In this document: piece by piece, positions 51,210 through 58,898 of the stretch
How the letters are laid out: each line of letters opens with the position of its first letter
How positions within the stretch are numbered: the first letter of the stretch is position 1
Assembly: GCA_017502085.1 (NCBI GenBank)
Contig: JAFVVQ010000050.1
Coordinates: 62,001-126,000, forward strand
Length of the DNA: 64,000 nucleotides
Direction of reading: 5' to 3'
Source: Clostridia bacterium
Lineage (GTDB): Bacteria > Bacillota > Clostridia > Oscillospirales > Acutalibacteraceae
The notes under the pieces: model-generated
What the model was told of the DNA's origin: nothing
What the model saw: only the letters and a program-made list of their open reading frames with translations
Databases searched by the model: none
Position numbers and translations under genes: made by a program

Positions 51210-51869
51210 TTAACCTTGTGTTGCCTCTCCGTTGCCGCTTATCGGAATTGCATCTCCGAGATAGGTCGGTTTCGGCTTGAATATTGAAAACACAAAATCT
51301 TTGTTTCTCGCAAGAACTTCTCTGAAATCAAAGTAAAGCTGATTGCCGTAATCCATTGACGGCTCAGCAATTACACCGTAGGCTTCAAGACCAAGTGCCC
51401 TCGCATCATAGATTGCTCTGTAAAGGTGGTATTCCTGCGTGACAATCAGAATCTTCTTTGCCCTGAACACTTCCTTTGCTCTGTACATACTCTCATACGT
51501 CGAAAATCCTGCGTGATCCTCAAAAATATCTCTTGAAGGTACTCCCCGCTCCTCTGCATATGCCTTCATGACACCGACCTCATCGTAACCGTCTCTGCCG
51601 TGGTCACCCGTCATCAGAAGTCTGTCACTCGCCACGCCGTAAAGCTCAACGCCCTGCGATAGTCTGTCACGCAACATCAGACTCGGGCTGTTTCCGTTGA
51701 CCTTGCAGCCAAGCACAAGAATGCAGTCAAAGTCGCCATCCGTTTCATCGGCATCGATAATATAATCCGCTGCACTTGATTTTACGTAATGGTTGATACC
51801 CAGAATTGCGACGGGAACTATAAACACAAACGTCAAAACGAATGAAATAATCTTTTTCAGTATCCTCAT
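51210..51869 (-). CDS. YdcF/SanA-like DUF218 membrane protein
   Basis: A 219-residue protein with one N-terminal membrane helix (IISFVLTFVFIVPVAILGI) and an outer DUF218 domain: DCILVLGCKVNGNSPSLMLRDRLSQGVELY, LLMTGDHGRDGYDEVGVMKAYAEE, FEDHAGFSTYESMYRAKEVF and ILIVTQEYHLYRAIYDARALGLEAYG. SanA-like proteins affect envelope permeability, and ElyC affects peptidoglycan; the biochemical role is unknown. AAGGAGG lies 10 bases before ATG 51869; a GTG two codons earlier is possible. Confidence 0.85.
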   Translation of the reverse strand: MRILKKIISFVLTFVFIVPVAILGINHYVKSSAADYIIDADETDGDFDCILVLGCKVNGNSPSLMLRDRLSQGVELYGVASDRLLMTGDHGRDGYDEVGVMKAYAEERGVPSRDIFEDHAGFSTYESMYRAKEVFRAKKILIVTQEYHLYRAIYDARALGLEAYGVIAEPSMDYGNQLYFDFREVLARNKDFVFSIFKPKPTYLGDAIPISGNGEATQG

Positions 51870-51930
51870 TTTCACTCATCCTCCTTGATTCACGTTCATT
51901 ATACATCCCAATTATAACAAATCTGTTACA

Positions 51931-51968
51931 AAATAATAAAAAATCCCCGTACAGCTGAGTACGGGGAT
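51931..51968 (-). terminator. Terminator of the phosphoesterase gene
   Basis: Stem ATCCCCGTAC / GTACGGGGAT with a 6-nt loop, followed on the minus strand by TTTTTTATTATTTTG. Confidence 0.85.
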
Positions 51969-51974
51969 GGATGA

Positions 51975-53390
51975 TTAAAAATGACCGCCTCGGATTTCAA
52001 CAACGATATTGTCGATTTTCTGATATACAATTCCGAGGAATTCAACAAACTTATATACAAAGCGGTGAAGCTTCTGAAGAATTCCGTTATCCTTGAACTC
52101 CTTGGTCTTCTTGAGAGTCAGACTGTCAAGAAGTTCACTGTTATCGCCTCTTCTGGTTTCGATTACAAGAGTATCATCCTCAAACTCGAGAGTTGTGTAA
52201 GTGGTGATGTCGTTTTCAAAGAAACTGTATGCACTGTAGTGCGAGGATGCGCTGAAACTGTTCTGATCGCAGATTGCATTTGTATTAAGATAGACAGTGC
52301 CTCTGGGATCAGTATAAGTCTTGCCGCTTTCTGCTTTACCGACAACCGAACTTTCCCAGATAAAATGTGAACGGCCCTGAAGATGGCTGTGACCGTTGAT
52401 AACAAGGTCAAGGTCGTAGGAATCAAAAATCGGGCTGAACACCGCATTGAGAAGAATCGACGTTTCGGGATCGAGAACACTGTAACCGGGGCCGAAAAGT
52501 GCCTGATGCATAACACCGATACGCCATTTTGCATCGGGATTCGCTTCGACGGCTTCTTTTGCCATTGCCATATGGTCAGCTGCTGCGGGCGAGCACGCAT
52601 CAAACACAAGGTAAAGCACGTCGCCGTGTCGGAACCAGAAATCTCTGTCGAGACCTTCGAAATAGTTGCCGTAGAATTCGTTGGGCATATTGGTGTAATA
52701 GTTATACATCATACCCTTTTTATCGTGATTGCCGATCGCAAGGGCAAGGGGCAGCCCTCTGAGTGCTTCGGGCATAAGAAGTGTCTGCCATTCTGCGGCA
52801 GTTTTGCCCGTTGAGGTGTTGTCACCTGCCGAAAGCAAAAAGCTGACGTCAGGATTCTCTGAAAGCGCTTCTGCAAGAACACTGTTCCAGTCATAACCGT
52901 TCTGAGACTGCACCTCAGTCGATTCCGTCTGACCGCCGATCTGAATGTCACCTATAACAAGAGTCTTGTGGTTGCCGAATGACTTTGTTTCATATTTGCA
53001 GCTTTCGCTCCAGCCGTTGTCGGTATACCACTGATAATAATAGGTTGAATTTTCTTCAAGACCCGTAACTGTTACACGGCAGACTGATTGCTCATCATTT
53101 TCTGATTCGGTTGTTTTGCCTGCGAAAGTTTTTGCTCCGTTCATATCCGCATTGTCAGCAATCCTGACCTGAGCCACGGCAGTATCCTTATCTGCGTGCC
53201 AGCAAAGACTGACTTCGCTCTCGTTCGCACCGACGCAGAGCATAGGCAAGGTATTATAGTCCTTAAGCGAAGCATAATAACTGTCCCACTCGGGCTTTGT
53301 GAGTGCAGGTGCATTGAAATCCGCGAATGCAAACACACACACCTGAAAAAGCATAACGATTGACATTGAGACTGAAATAATTTTTTTCAT
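51975..53390 (-). CDS. Secreted purple-acid-phosphatase-like metallophosphoesterase
   Basis: A 471-residue exported protein. A signal peptide (IISVSMSIVMLFQVCVFAFA) is followed by a fibronectin-like domain of the kind found in purple acid phosphatases (VSLCWHADKDTAVAQVRIAD, YYYQWYTDNGWSES). The catalytic core then has GDIQIGG, SAGDNTSTG, GNHDKKG, MHQALFG and INGHSHLQGRSH, the five motifs holding the two metals. GNHD gives the phosphate-binding His. The C-terminus is amphipathic. AAAGGAGG precedes the chosen ATG; the upstream ATG in the same frame overlaps that site. Likely scavenges phosphate from organic esters. Confidence 0.85.
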   Translation of the reverse strand: MKKIISVSMSIVMLFQVCVFAFADFNAPALTKPEWDSYYASLKDYNTLPMLCVGANESEVSLCWHADKDTAVAQVRIADNADMNGAKTFAGKTTESENDEQSVCRVTVTGLEENSTYYYQWYTDNGWSESCKYETKSFGNHKTLVIGDIQIGGQTESTEVQSQNGYDWNSVLAEALSENPDVSFLLSAGDNTSTGKTAAEWQTLLMPEALRGLPLALAIGNHDKKGMMYNYYTNMPNEFYGNYFEGLDRDFWFRHGDVLYLVFDACSPAAADHMAMAKEAVEANPDAKWRIGVMHQALFGPGYSVLDPETSILLNAVFSPIFDSYDLDLVINGHSHLQGRSHFIWESSVVGKAESGKTYTDPRGTVYLNTNAICDQNSFSASSHYSAYSFFENDITTYTTLEFEDDTLVIETRRGDNSELLDSLTLKKTKEFKDNGILQKLHRFVYKFVEFLGIVYQKIDNIVVEIRGGHF

Positions 53391-53419
53391 CTGAATTTCC
53401 TCCTTTTTCATTAGATATT

Positions 53420-53448
53420 ATTTTAACAGAATGTATAATGTTTGTAAA
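53420..53448 (-). promoter_or_regulatory. Promoter of the phosphoesterase gene
   Basis: Minus strand TTTACA (53448-53443), 17 nt, TAAAAT (53425-53420). Confidence 0.6.
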
Positions 53449-53453
53449 GCATA

Positions 53454-53482
53454 TTGTCAAAGACTTGTTTTTATGTTATACT
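53454..53482 (+). promoter_or_regulatory. Promoter of the GH4 gene
   Basis: TTGTCA (53454-53459), 17 nt, TATACT (53477-53482). It is back to back with the phosphoesterase promoter, with 5 bp between the -35 elements; a 124-nt leader follows. Confidence 0.65.
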
Positions 53483-53605
53483 CATATCGGATTATCGGTT
53501 CAGATAAAATAAATAATCTGCAGACCGATGCAACAATTACTTTGTTTTTGCACACTTATTTATAGGTGGAATCCTTTGATTTTCAATCTAAAAGGAGACA
53601 AACTT

Positions 53606-54928
53606 ATGCCTAAGATTACATTTATGGGTGCAGGCAGCACAGTTTTCGCAAGAAACGTTCTCGGTGACTGTATGTGCACACCCGCACTTCGTGACAGCGT
53701 TATCGCTCTTTACGATATTGATGCAGAAAGACTTGAGGACAGCTACATCATTATCAGTGCAATCAATAACAATATAAACGAGGGCCGTGCAAAAATCGAA
53801 AAATACTGCGGTGTTGAAAACAGAAAGGATGCTCTCAGAGGAGCAGATTTTGTTGTCAACGCAATTCAGGTCGGTCTCTATGACCCCTGCACAATCATCG
53901 ACTTTGAAGTTCCGAAGAAATACGGTCTGCGTCAGACTATCGCCGATACACTCGGCATCGGCGGTATTATGAGAGGTCTGAGAACAATCCCCGTTCTTAA
54001 GGATTTTGCCGACGATATGGAAGAGGTTTGCCCCGATGCGTGGTTCCTCAACTACACCAACCCCATGGCAATCCTTTCGGGCTATATGCAGAGATACACC
54101 AAAATCAAAACAATCGGTCTTTGCCACAGCGTTCAGAGCTGCTCGAGAGACCTTCTTAAAGCCCTCGGTATGGAGGACAAGCTTGAAGGCAGAAAAGAAC
54201 TTATTGCGGGCATAAACCATATGGGCTGGCTGCTTGAGATTCAGGATAAAGACGGCAACGATCTCTATCCCGAAATCCGCCGCAGAGCCGCAGAAAAGAA
54301 TGCCAACGAAAAACACAGCGATATGGTCAGATTCGAATATATCAAGAATTTCGGCTATTACTGCACCGAATCCAGTGAACATAATTCGGAATACAACTGC
54401 TTCTACATCAAGTCAAAGTATCCCGAACTGATCGAAAGATATAATATTCCGCTTGATGAATATCCCCGCCGTTGCATCAACCAGATCAAAGGCTGGAAAG
54501 AAGAAAAAGAAAGAATCCTTGCCGACGGCAAAATTACTCACGAACGTTCCGGTGAATACGCTTCATATATTATGGAAGCCATCGTTACGGGCAACCCCTA
54601 TAAAATCGGCGGTAACGTTCTCAACACAGGTCTTATCGACAACCTTCCCGCAGATGCTTGCGTTGAGGTTCCCTGCCTTATCGACGGAAGAGGCTGCAAT
54701 CCCTGCCACGTAGGTAAACTCCCCGTTCAGCTTGCCGCAATGAATATGACAAATATCAATGCTCAGCTTCTTACTATCAATGCCGCAGTTACAAAAAAAC
54801 GCGAAGATATCTATATGGCTGCTATGCTTGATCCTCACACTGCTGCCGAGCTTTCGATTGACGATATCAAAGCAATGGTTGACGAACTCATCGAAGCTCA
54901 CGGCGAGTATATGAAGGACTATAAATAA
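53606..54928 (+). CDS. GH4 family alpha-glucosidase/alpha-galactosidase (NAD-dependent)
   Basis: A 440-residue GH4 glycosidase. The Rossmann opening is KITFMGAGSTVFARNVLGDCM. NYTNPMAILSGYMQRYTKIKTIGLCHSVQ holds the Asn and metal-ligand Cys, and GINHMGWLLEIQD the metal His. ECIGD-like LRQTIADTLGIGGIMRGLRTIP contributes to NAD/Mn binding. GH4 enzymes oxidise C3, eliminate and hydrolyse, needing NAD and Mn2+. The Cys/His set fits the alpha-galactosidase/alpha-glucosidase group rather than 6-phospho enzymes, but this is not certain. AAAGGAG site; 26 earlier open codons belong to the leader. Confidence 0.9.
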   Translation: MPKITFMGAGSTVFARNVLGDCMCTPALRDSVIALYDIDAERLEDSYIIISAINNNINEGRAKIEKYCGVENRKDALRGADFVVNAIQVGLYDPCTIIDFEVPKKYGLRQTIADTLGIGGIMRGLRTIPVLKDFADDMEEVCPDAWFLNYTNPMAILSGYMQRYTKIKTIGLCHSVQSCSRDLLKALGMEDKLEGRKELIAGINHMGWLLEIQDKDGNDLYPEIRRRAAEKNANEKHSDMVRFEYIKNFGYYCTESSEHNSEYNCFYIKSKYPELIERYNIPLDEYPRRCINQIKGWKEEKERILADGKITHERSGEYASYIMEAIVTGNPYKIGGNVLNTGLIDNLPADACVEVPCLIDGRGCNPCHVGKLPVQLAAMNMTNINAQLLTINAAVTKKREDIYMAAMLDPHTAAELSIDDIKAMVDELIEAHGEYMKDYK

Positions 54929-54979
54929 GATAACATTGGCATATGCCTCGTTATAAATCTCAGGAAAGGAGTTTCTGCT

Positions 54980-55129
54980 ATGCTTTCAATTCTTGCAATT
55001 CTCAGCGATATCCCCACTTTTATTCTTTCTCTCGTTGAACAGTTCACAGGCAAAGATATGACTTCCGTCAGCACAATGATCGGTGACATCTTCTCTGCCG
55101 TTGTAGATTTCGTCAGCAAAGTTGGTTAA
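54980..55129 (+). CDS. Small hydrophobic/amphipathic peptide, 49 residues
   Basis: The frame MLSILAILSDIPTFILSLVEQ then FTGKDMTSVSTMIGDIFSAVVDFVSKVG has a strong GGAAAGGAG site and lies 51 bp behind the GH4 gene, with a terminator just after it. Two hydrophobic helices with charged faces are predicted. There is no recognised signal peptidase site or Cys. Sequence type resembles small membrane-active peptides, but I cannot name a family. It may be co-transcribed with the GH4 gene. Confidence 0.6.
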   Translation: MLSILAILSDIPTFILSLVEQFTGKDMTSVSTMIGDIFSAVVDFVSKVG

Positions 55130-55144
55130 TCGCAAACAAACAAG

Positions 55145-55176
55145 GCACACAGTCATCCGGCTGTGTGCTTTTTTCG
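55145..55176 (+). terminator. Terminator after the 49-residue peptide gene
   Basis: Stem GCACACAG / CTGTGTGC with an 8-nt loop, followed by TTTTTTCG. Confidence 0.85.
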
Positions 55177-55194
55177 TAATATTCAAAAATAATC

Positions 55195-55223
55195 TTGCCA
55201 AAAAGTAAGCTTACTGTTAAAAT
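55195..55223 (+). promoter_or_regulatory. Promoter of the DMT transporter with a palindromic operator
   Basis: TTGCCA (55195-55200), 17 nt, TAAAAT (55218-55223). A perfect 12-bp palindrome AGTAAGCTTACT (55204-55215) fills the spacer, the position of a repressor operator. Confidence 0.6.
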
Positions 55224-55255
55224 GGTTGATAGATTTGTTCGGAGGTATTTCAATC

Positions 55256-56104
55256 ATGATGTACGGTTTACTTGCGGCATCGGCGTTACTCTTCGCCCTG
55301 CAATTTTTTTTCAATCAGCAGTATCAGAAGCTCAGGGGTGACGGCACGGATTCCGCTGTCACACTCTCCCTCTATATGCACGGAATTTCTTTTCTGATAA
55401 TGCTCGTGCTCAACGGCTTCAAACTGAATATTACGTGGTTTTCCGTGCTGATGGCGGTATTCTATGCCGCAGTTGTGCTCGGCTACAGTTTCTCGAGCCT
55501 CAAGGCATTCAAAACGGCAAACCTCTCGGTTTTCTCGATTTTTGCAATGCTCGGCGGTATGCTTCTTCCCCTCGCCTACGGAATAATTTTCAACAATGAG
55601 GATTTCACCGTTTTCAAAGCGGTCTGCGTTATTCTTATCGGAATCGCAACGGCAATGAGTTTTGAAAAAGGCAAAAAATCCAGAGGAAATATGAAATATT
55701 ACCTTGCAGTTTTCGTGCTCAACGGTCTTGTCGGCGTTGTTTCAACAATTCATCAGTCCTCGCCCGACCTGGCTGTTGACAGCCGAAGCTTTATGGCAAC
55801 TGTCAACATCTGTGTTGTCATTGCCTGTACGGCATATCAGCTCATAGTCAACAAGAAAATTTCCCATGTCTCTCTCAAGGAGCTCGGATATCTTGCAGGC
55901 TATGCGGGATGTAACGGCATCGGCAACCTTTTCTGCCTGATTGCTCTTACTAGTCTGCCCGCATCCGTTCAGTTTCCGATTGTCACGGGCGGTACAATGT
56001 TTTTTTCAACCGCCGTCAGTATCATCCGCAAAGAAAAACCTTCTGCAAAAACTGTCATTGCAGCTCTCGTTGCATTCGCCGCAACCGTACTTATGATGTT
56101 TTAA
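55256..56104 (+). CDS. DMT superfamily (EamA-like) transporter
   Basis: A 282-residue membrane protein with about ten predicted helices in two halves: YGLLAASALLFALQFFFNQ and LKAFKTANLSVFSIFAMLGGMLLPLAYGIIF in the first, and YYLAVFVLNGLVGVVSTIHQ and LTSLPASVQFPIVTGGTMFFSTAVSII in the second. The paired TANLSVFS and PASVQFPI segments resemble the substrate sites of drug/metabolite transporters. The substrate is unknown. ATG 55256 has GGAGG ten bases upstream. The operator-like palindrome suggests induction by a ligand. Confidence 0.8.
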   Translation: MMYGLLAASALLFALQFFFNQQYQKLRGDGTDSAVTLSLYMHGISFLIMLVLNGFKLNITWFSVLMAVFYAAVVLGYSFSSLKAFKTANLSVFSIFAMLGGMLLPLAYGIIFNNEDFTVFKAVCVILIGIATAMSFEKGKKSRGNMKYYLAVFVLNGLVGVVSTIHQSSPDLAVDSRSFMATVNICVVIACTAYQLIVNKKISHVSLKELGYLAGYAGCNGIGNLFCLIALTSLPASVQFPIVTGGTMFFSTAVSIIRKEKPSAKTVIAALVAFAATVLMMF

Positions 56105-56111
56105 ACTTCCG

Positions 56112-56139
56112 CACTCCGCCACACGGCGGGGTGTTTTTT
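56112..56139 (+). terminator. Terminator after the DMT transporter
   Basis: Stem CACTCCGCC / GGCGGGGTG with a 4-nt loop, then TTTTTTG. Confidence 0.85.
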
Positions 56140-56266
56140 GTCTGAAATTATTTTTTTTTATGAAAAACTTTGTATTTTGCGGTTAAAAGTCCGTTTTTTG
56201 GGACACCTTCGCAGATATAATTAAGACATAAGGTGAAACACAAATTCAGACTAAGGAGATACAAAT

Positions 56267-56419
56267 ATGAAACTTTTATACCGTTTTTACGAATTTCTTC
56301 TCGGCGAGGATACCGACGTTCCGTTCGAAGATCCCGAAGATCTTTATGAAATCCCCGAAGACAAACCCCAGCCCCGCTCCGTTAAGCTTATTCTCATCAC
56401 GGGTAATGATGCGGCATAA
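56267..56419 (+). CDS. Small acidic protein, 50 codons
   Basis: The frame MKLLYRFYEFLLGEDTDVPFED then PEDLYEIPEDKPQPRSVKLILITGNDAA has an AAGGAG site eight bases upstream and a -10-like TATAAT at 56216-56221. The middle is rich in Asp, Glu and Pro. No motif, signal or family is recognised. A clean ribosome site and normal residue use argue for a real gene. It stands alone between two terminators. Confidence 0.6.
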   Translation: MKLLYRFYEFLLGEDTDVPFEDPEDLYEIPEDKPQPRSVKLILITGNDAA

Positions 56420-56429
56420 TCATCTATGA

Positions 56430-56570
56430 AAAAAGAGACGGCAGATAAAAACCTTTCACTATACTCTTTCACTCTTTTCATTTATTCTCACTTTCATTTT
56501 TTTACTTCCTCTTTCTTTTCGCCGTCTCATTTTCAACAGACCGCAAGGTAATTCCTGCGGTCTGTTCATA
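56430..56570 (+). other. Intergenic polypyrimidine loop and hairpin
   Basis: GAGACGGC near 56434 and GCCGTCTC near 56521 can close a loop of about 80 nt, most of it C and T (such as CTTTCACTCTTTTC). A second hairpin ACAGACCGCA / TGCGGTCTGT (about 56537-56566) follows, with T-rich sequence behind it. It could be the 3' end of the small-gene transcript or an unstudied RNA. No coding frame is seen. Confidence 0.5.
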
Positions 56571-56651
56571 TTTTCGGCATTGATTTCCATTCAGATTTAT
56601 GGTATATAAATTATACGTTGTATATAAGAATTTTTATAATGGAGGGTAATT

Positions 56652-57350
56652 ATGGTTTATGTAACTTCCGACCTTCACGGATATCCCCTTGATATGTTTA
56701 AGGAAATCCTTGAAAAGGTCAACTTCTCCGCCGACGATTTTCTCTATATCCTCGGCGACGTAATCGACAGAGGTCCTGACGGTGTCAGAATCCTTAAATG
56801 GCTGCTTTCCCAACCGAATGTCCAGCTCATCCTTGGCAATCACGAGATGATGATGCTCTCCTGTGACTTTCTCTTCGACGAAATCACAGATGCTTCCATC
56901 GATAACCTCACGGGCTCAAAGCTGATTTCCTATTCAGTGTGGGCATCAAACAGCGCCCAGCCGACACTCACCGCTCTCTCGGCAACAAGAAACAGAGAAA
57001 TCCAATATATTCTCGATTATCTTCGCGATGCGCCTCTCTATGAGCTGATTACCGTCAACGGCAGAGATTTTCTGCTTGTTCACAGCGGCCTCGGAAACTT
57101 CAGCGAAAACAAAAAGCTCTCGGAATACTCCGATATGGAGCTTTTGTGGACACGCCCCACCCTCGCCGACAGATATTTTGAGAATATCACTACCGTTTTC
57201 GGCCACACCCCGACGGTATATTTCGGTGAAAAATATAAAGGCAAGGCAATCGCCACCGATACGTGGATTGATATTGACGTCGGTGCCGGACTTGGTCTCA
57301 CCCCGATGCTTCTCCGCCTTGATGATATGAAAGAATTTTATTTTGGATAA
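56652..57350 (+). CDS. Serine/threonine-type phosphoprotein phosphatase (PPP, bacterial)
   Basis: A 232-residue metallophosphatase. SDLHGYPLDMF, LGDVIDRGPDGVRIL and LGNHEMMML are the PPP motifs (GDxxDRG, GNHE), and HSGLGN and VFGHTPTVY supply further metal His. Bacterial members dephosphorylate Ser/Thr/Tyr proteins or diadenosine polyphosphates. The length matches bacterial PrpA/PrpB-type enzymes. A GGAGGG site is present. Confidence 0.88.
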   Translation: MVYVTSDLHGYPLDMFKEILEKVNFSADDFLYILGDVIDRGPDGVRILKWLLSQPNVQLILGNHEMMMLSCDFLFDEITDASIDNLTGSKLISYSVWASNSAQPTLTALSATRNREIQYILDYLRDAPLYELITVNGRDFLLVHSGLGNFSENKKLSEYSDMELLWTRPTLADRYFENITTVFGHTPTVYFGEKYKGKAIATDTWIDIDVGAGLGLTPMLLRLDDMKEFYFG

Positions 57351-57426
57351 GCACTTGAAATCATCCGCAATCAATATTAACATAGAATAAAACCATATAT
57401 AAATTATTAATCAGGAGGTCCTTCAA

Positions 57427-57801
57427 ATGACTGACAAAGACGATTTGGACAAGAAGCTCGAAGCAATGTTTGACGACCTTTTCGGAGATCTTGACGATGT
57501 TGATGCCGATGATGCCGACAGTCTCAATGATCTCTCCGAAAATATTATTATGCTTAATGACGAAAGCGGCAACGAAGTTCCCTTCGAATTTCTTGATCTT
57601 ATCAATTACAAAGATGAAGAATATGTCATCCTTTTGCCTGTAGGTGACGAAGCAGGTGAGGTTGTAATTCTCAAAATAGACACCGACAACTTTGATGAGG
57701 AATCAGAATCATATGTCAGCGTAGATGACGACAAAACGCTTATGGCTGTGTTTGAAATTTTCAAAGAAAAATTCAAGGATGATTTCGACTTCGTCGATTA
57801 A
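57427..57801 (+). CDS. DUF1292 family protein
   Basis: A 124-residue acidic cytoplasmic protein. The first 40 residues are mostly Asp/Leu (KLEAMFDDLFGDLDDVDADDADSL), then the DUF1292 domain: IIMLNDESGNEVPFEFLDLINYKDEEYVILLPVGD and VVILKIDTDN. In other Firmicutes DUF1292 genes are near yrrK-type genes; function unknown. AGGAGG site. Confidence 0.85.
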   Translation: MTDKDDLDKKLEAMFDDLFGDLDDVDADDADSLNDLSENIIMLNDESGNEVPFEFLDLINYKDEEYVILLPVGDEAGEVVILKIDTDNFDEESESYVSVDDDKTLMAVFEIFKEKFKDDFDFVD

Positions 57802-57888
57802 GTAATTTTCTCAAGAAACAGCAAGTCAGGTCTTATCCCTGACCGTACATAAAGTGTAACAACCGTCTTGAAAAAAGGGAGAAAGAAT

Positions 57889-58800
57889 ATGTATAAAATC
57901 GAATTCGGAAAAAGCGGCATTCAGGTGCCCACCGTTGCTGTCGGTTGTATGCGTATAGCCGATATGGACAGCAAGCAGGTTGATGCTTTCGTCGATACTG
58001 CCCTTGCCAATAATGCAAACTTCTTCGACCATGCCGATATCTACGGCGGCGGCAAAAGTGAGGAGGTTTTCGGAAAATCGATATCACGCTATAACCGTGA
58101 AGATTTCATTATCCAGACAAAGTGCGGAATCCGCAACGGTATGTTCGACTTTTCTTACGAACACATCACGAACTCTGTTGACGGCAGTCTCAAACGCCTC
58201 GGCACGGATTACATTGACGTGCTTCTTCTTCACCGCCCGGATGCCCTGATGGAACCCGAAGAGGTTGCAAGAGCATTTTCATATCTCAAGGAATCAGGCA
58301 AAGTGCGTCATTTCGGCGTTTCAAACCAGAATCCATATCAAATGCAGCTGCTTCAGAGTTGCCTCGATATGCCGATTTGCGCAAATCAGCTTCAGTTCGG
58401 TATTATGCACTCACCTATGATTCAGTCAGGCATCAACGTGAATATGTATAACGATTCCGCAGTCAACCGTGATGGCGGCGTACTCGATTTCTGCAGACTT
58501 AACGGTATTACCATACAGCCCTGGTCACCTATGCAATACGGATTCTTCAAGGGATGCTTCATTGATAACGAGAAATTTCCCGAACTGAATTCAACACTTG
58601 AAAATATTGCAGAAAAATACGGGGTTTCAAAAACAACAATGGCATTCGCCTGGATTCTCCGTCATCCCGCAAAGATGCAGCCCATAACGGGCACAACAAA
58701 TCTTCAGAGACTTAAGGATTGCCTCAACGCCGCAAATCTCTCCATAACACGTGAAGAATGGTATGAAATCTACCGCGCCGCAGGCAATATTCTTCCTTAA
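57889..58800 (+). CDS. Aldo/keto reductase
   Basis: A 303-residue NADPH-dependent oxidoreductase. The catalytic tetrad is visible: Asp and Tyr in FFDHADIYGGGKSEEVFG, Lys in IIQTKCGIR and His in VLLLHRPD. NADP-binding residues occur in QPWSPMQYGF and PITGTTNLQRLKDC. Similar to YdhF-type reductases. Substrate unknown. A GGGAG site precedes the ATG. Between it and DUF1292 is a small hairpin GTCAGG/CCCTGAC. Confidence 0.92.
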   Translation: MYKIEFGKSGIQVPTVAVGCMRIADMDSKQVDAFVDTALANNANFFDHADIYGGGKSEEVFGKSISRYNREDFIIQTKCGIRNGMFDFSYEHITNSVDGSLKRLGTDYIDVLLLHRPDALMEPEEVARAFSYLKESGKVRHFGVSNQNPYQMQLLQSCLDMPICANQLQFGIMHSPMIQSGINVNMYNDSAVNRDGGVLDFCRLNGITIQPWSPMQYGFFKGCFIDNEKFPELNSTLENIAEKYGVSKTTMAFAWILRHPAKMQPITGTTNLQRLKDCLNAANLSITREEWYEIYRAAGNILP

Positions 58801-58807
58801 AAATCAA

Positions 58808-58846
58808 TGCCGCTGAACCGTAATTCGGCCAGGCGGTATTTTTTTC
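58808..58846 (+). terminator. Terminator after the aldo/keto reductase
   Basis: Imperfect stem from GCCGCTGAACCG to CGGCCAGGCGGT around TAATT, followed by ATTTTTTTCTC. Confidence 0.65.
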
Positions 58847-58848
58847 TC

Positions 58849-58877
58849 TTGATTTAATCTTCAATAGTATTTATAAT
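58849..58877 (+). promoter_or_regulatory. Promoter of the GH95-like gene
   Basis: TTGATT (58849-58854), 17 nt, TATAAT (58872-58877). Transcription should start only some 15 bases before ATG 58899, giving a very short leader. Confidence 0.7.
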
Positions 58878-58898
58878 GTTTTGAAGGCTGGTGATGCA

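Noticed and set aside
53588-54382. A 264-codon minus-strand frame opposite the GH4 gene
   Set aside because: Antisense shadow of a conserved enzyme; no ribosome site.
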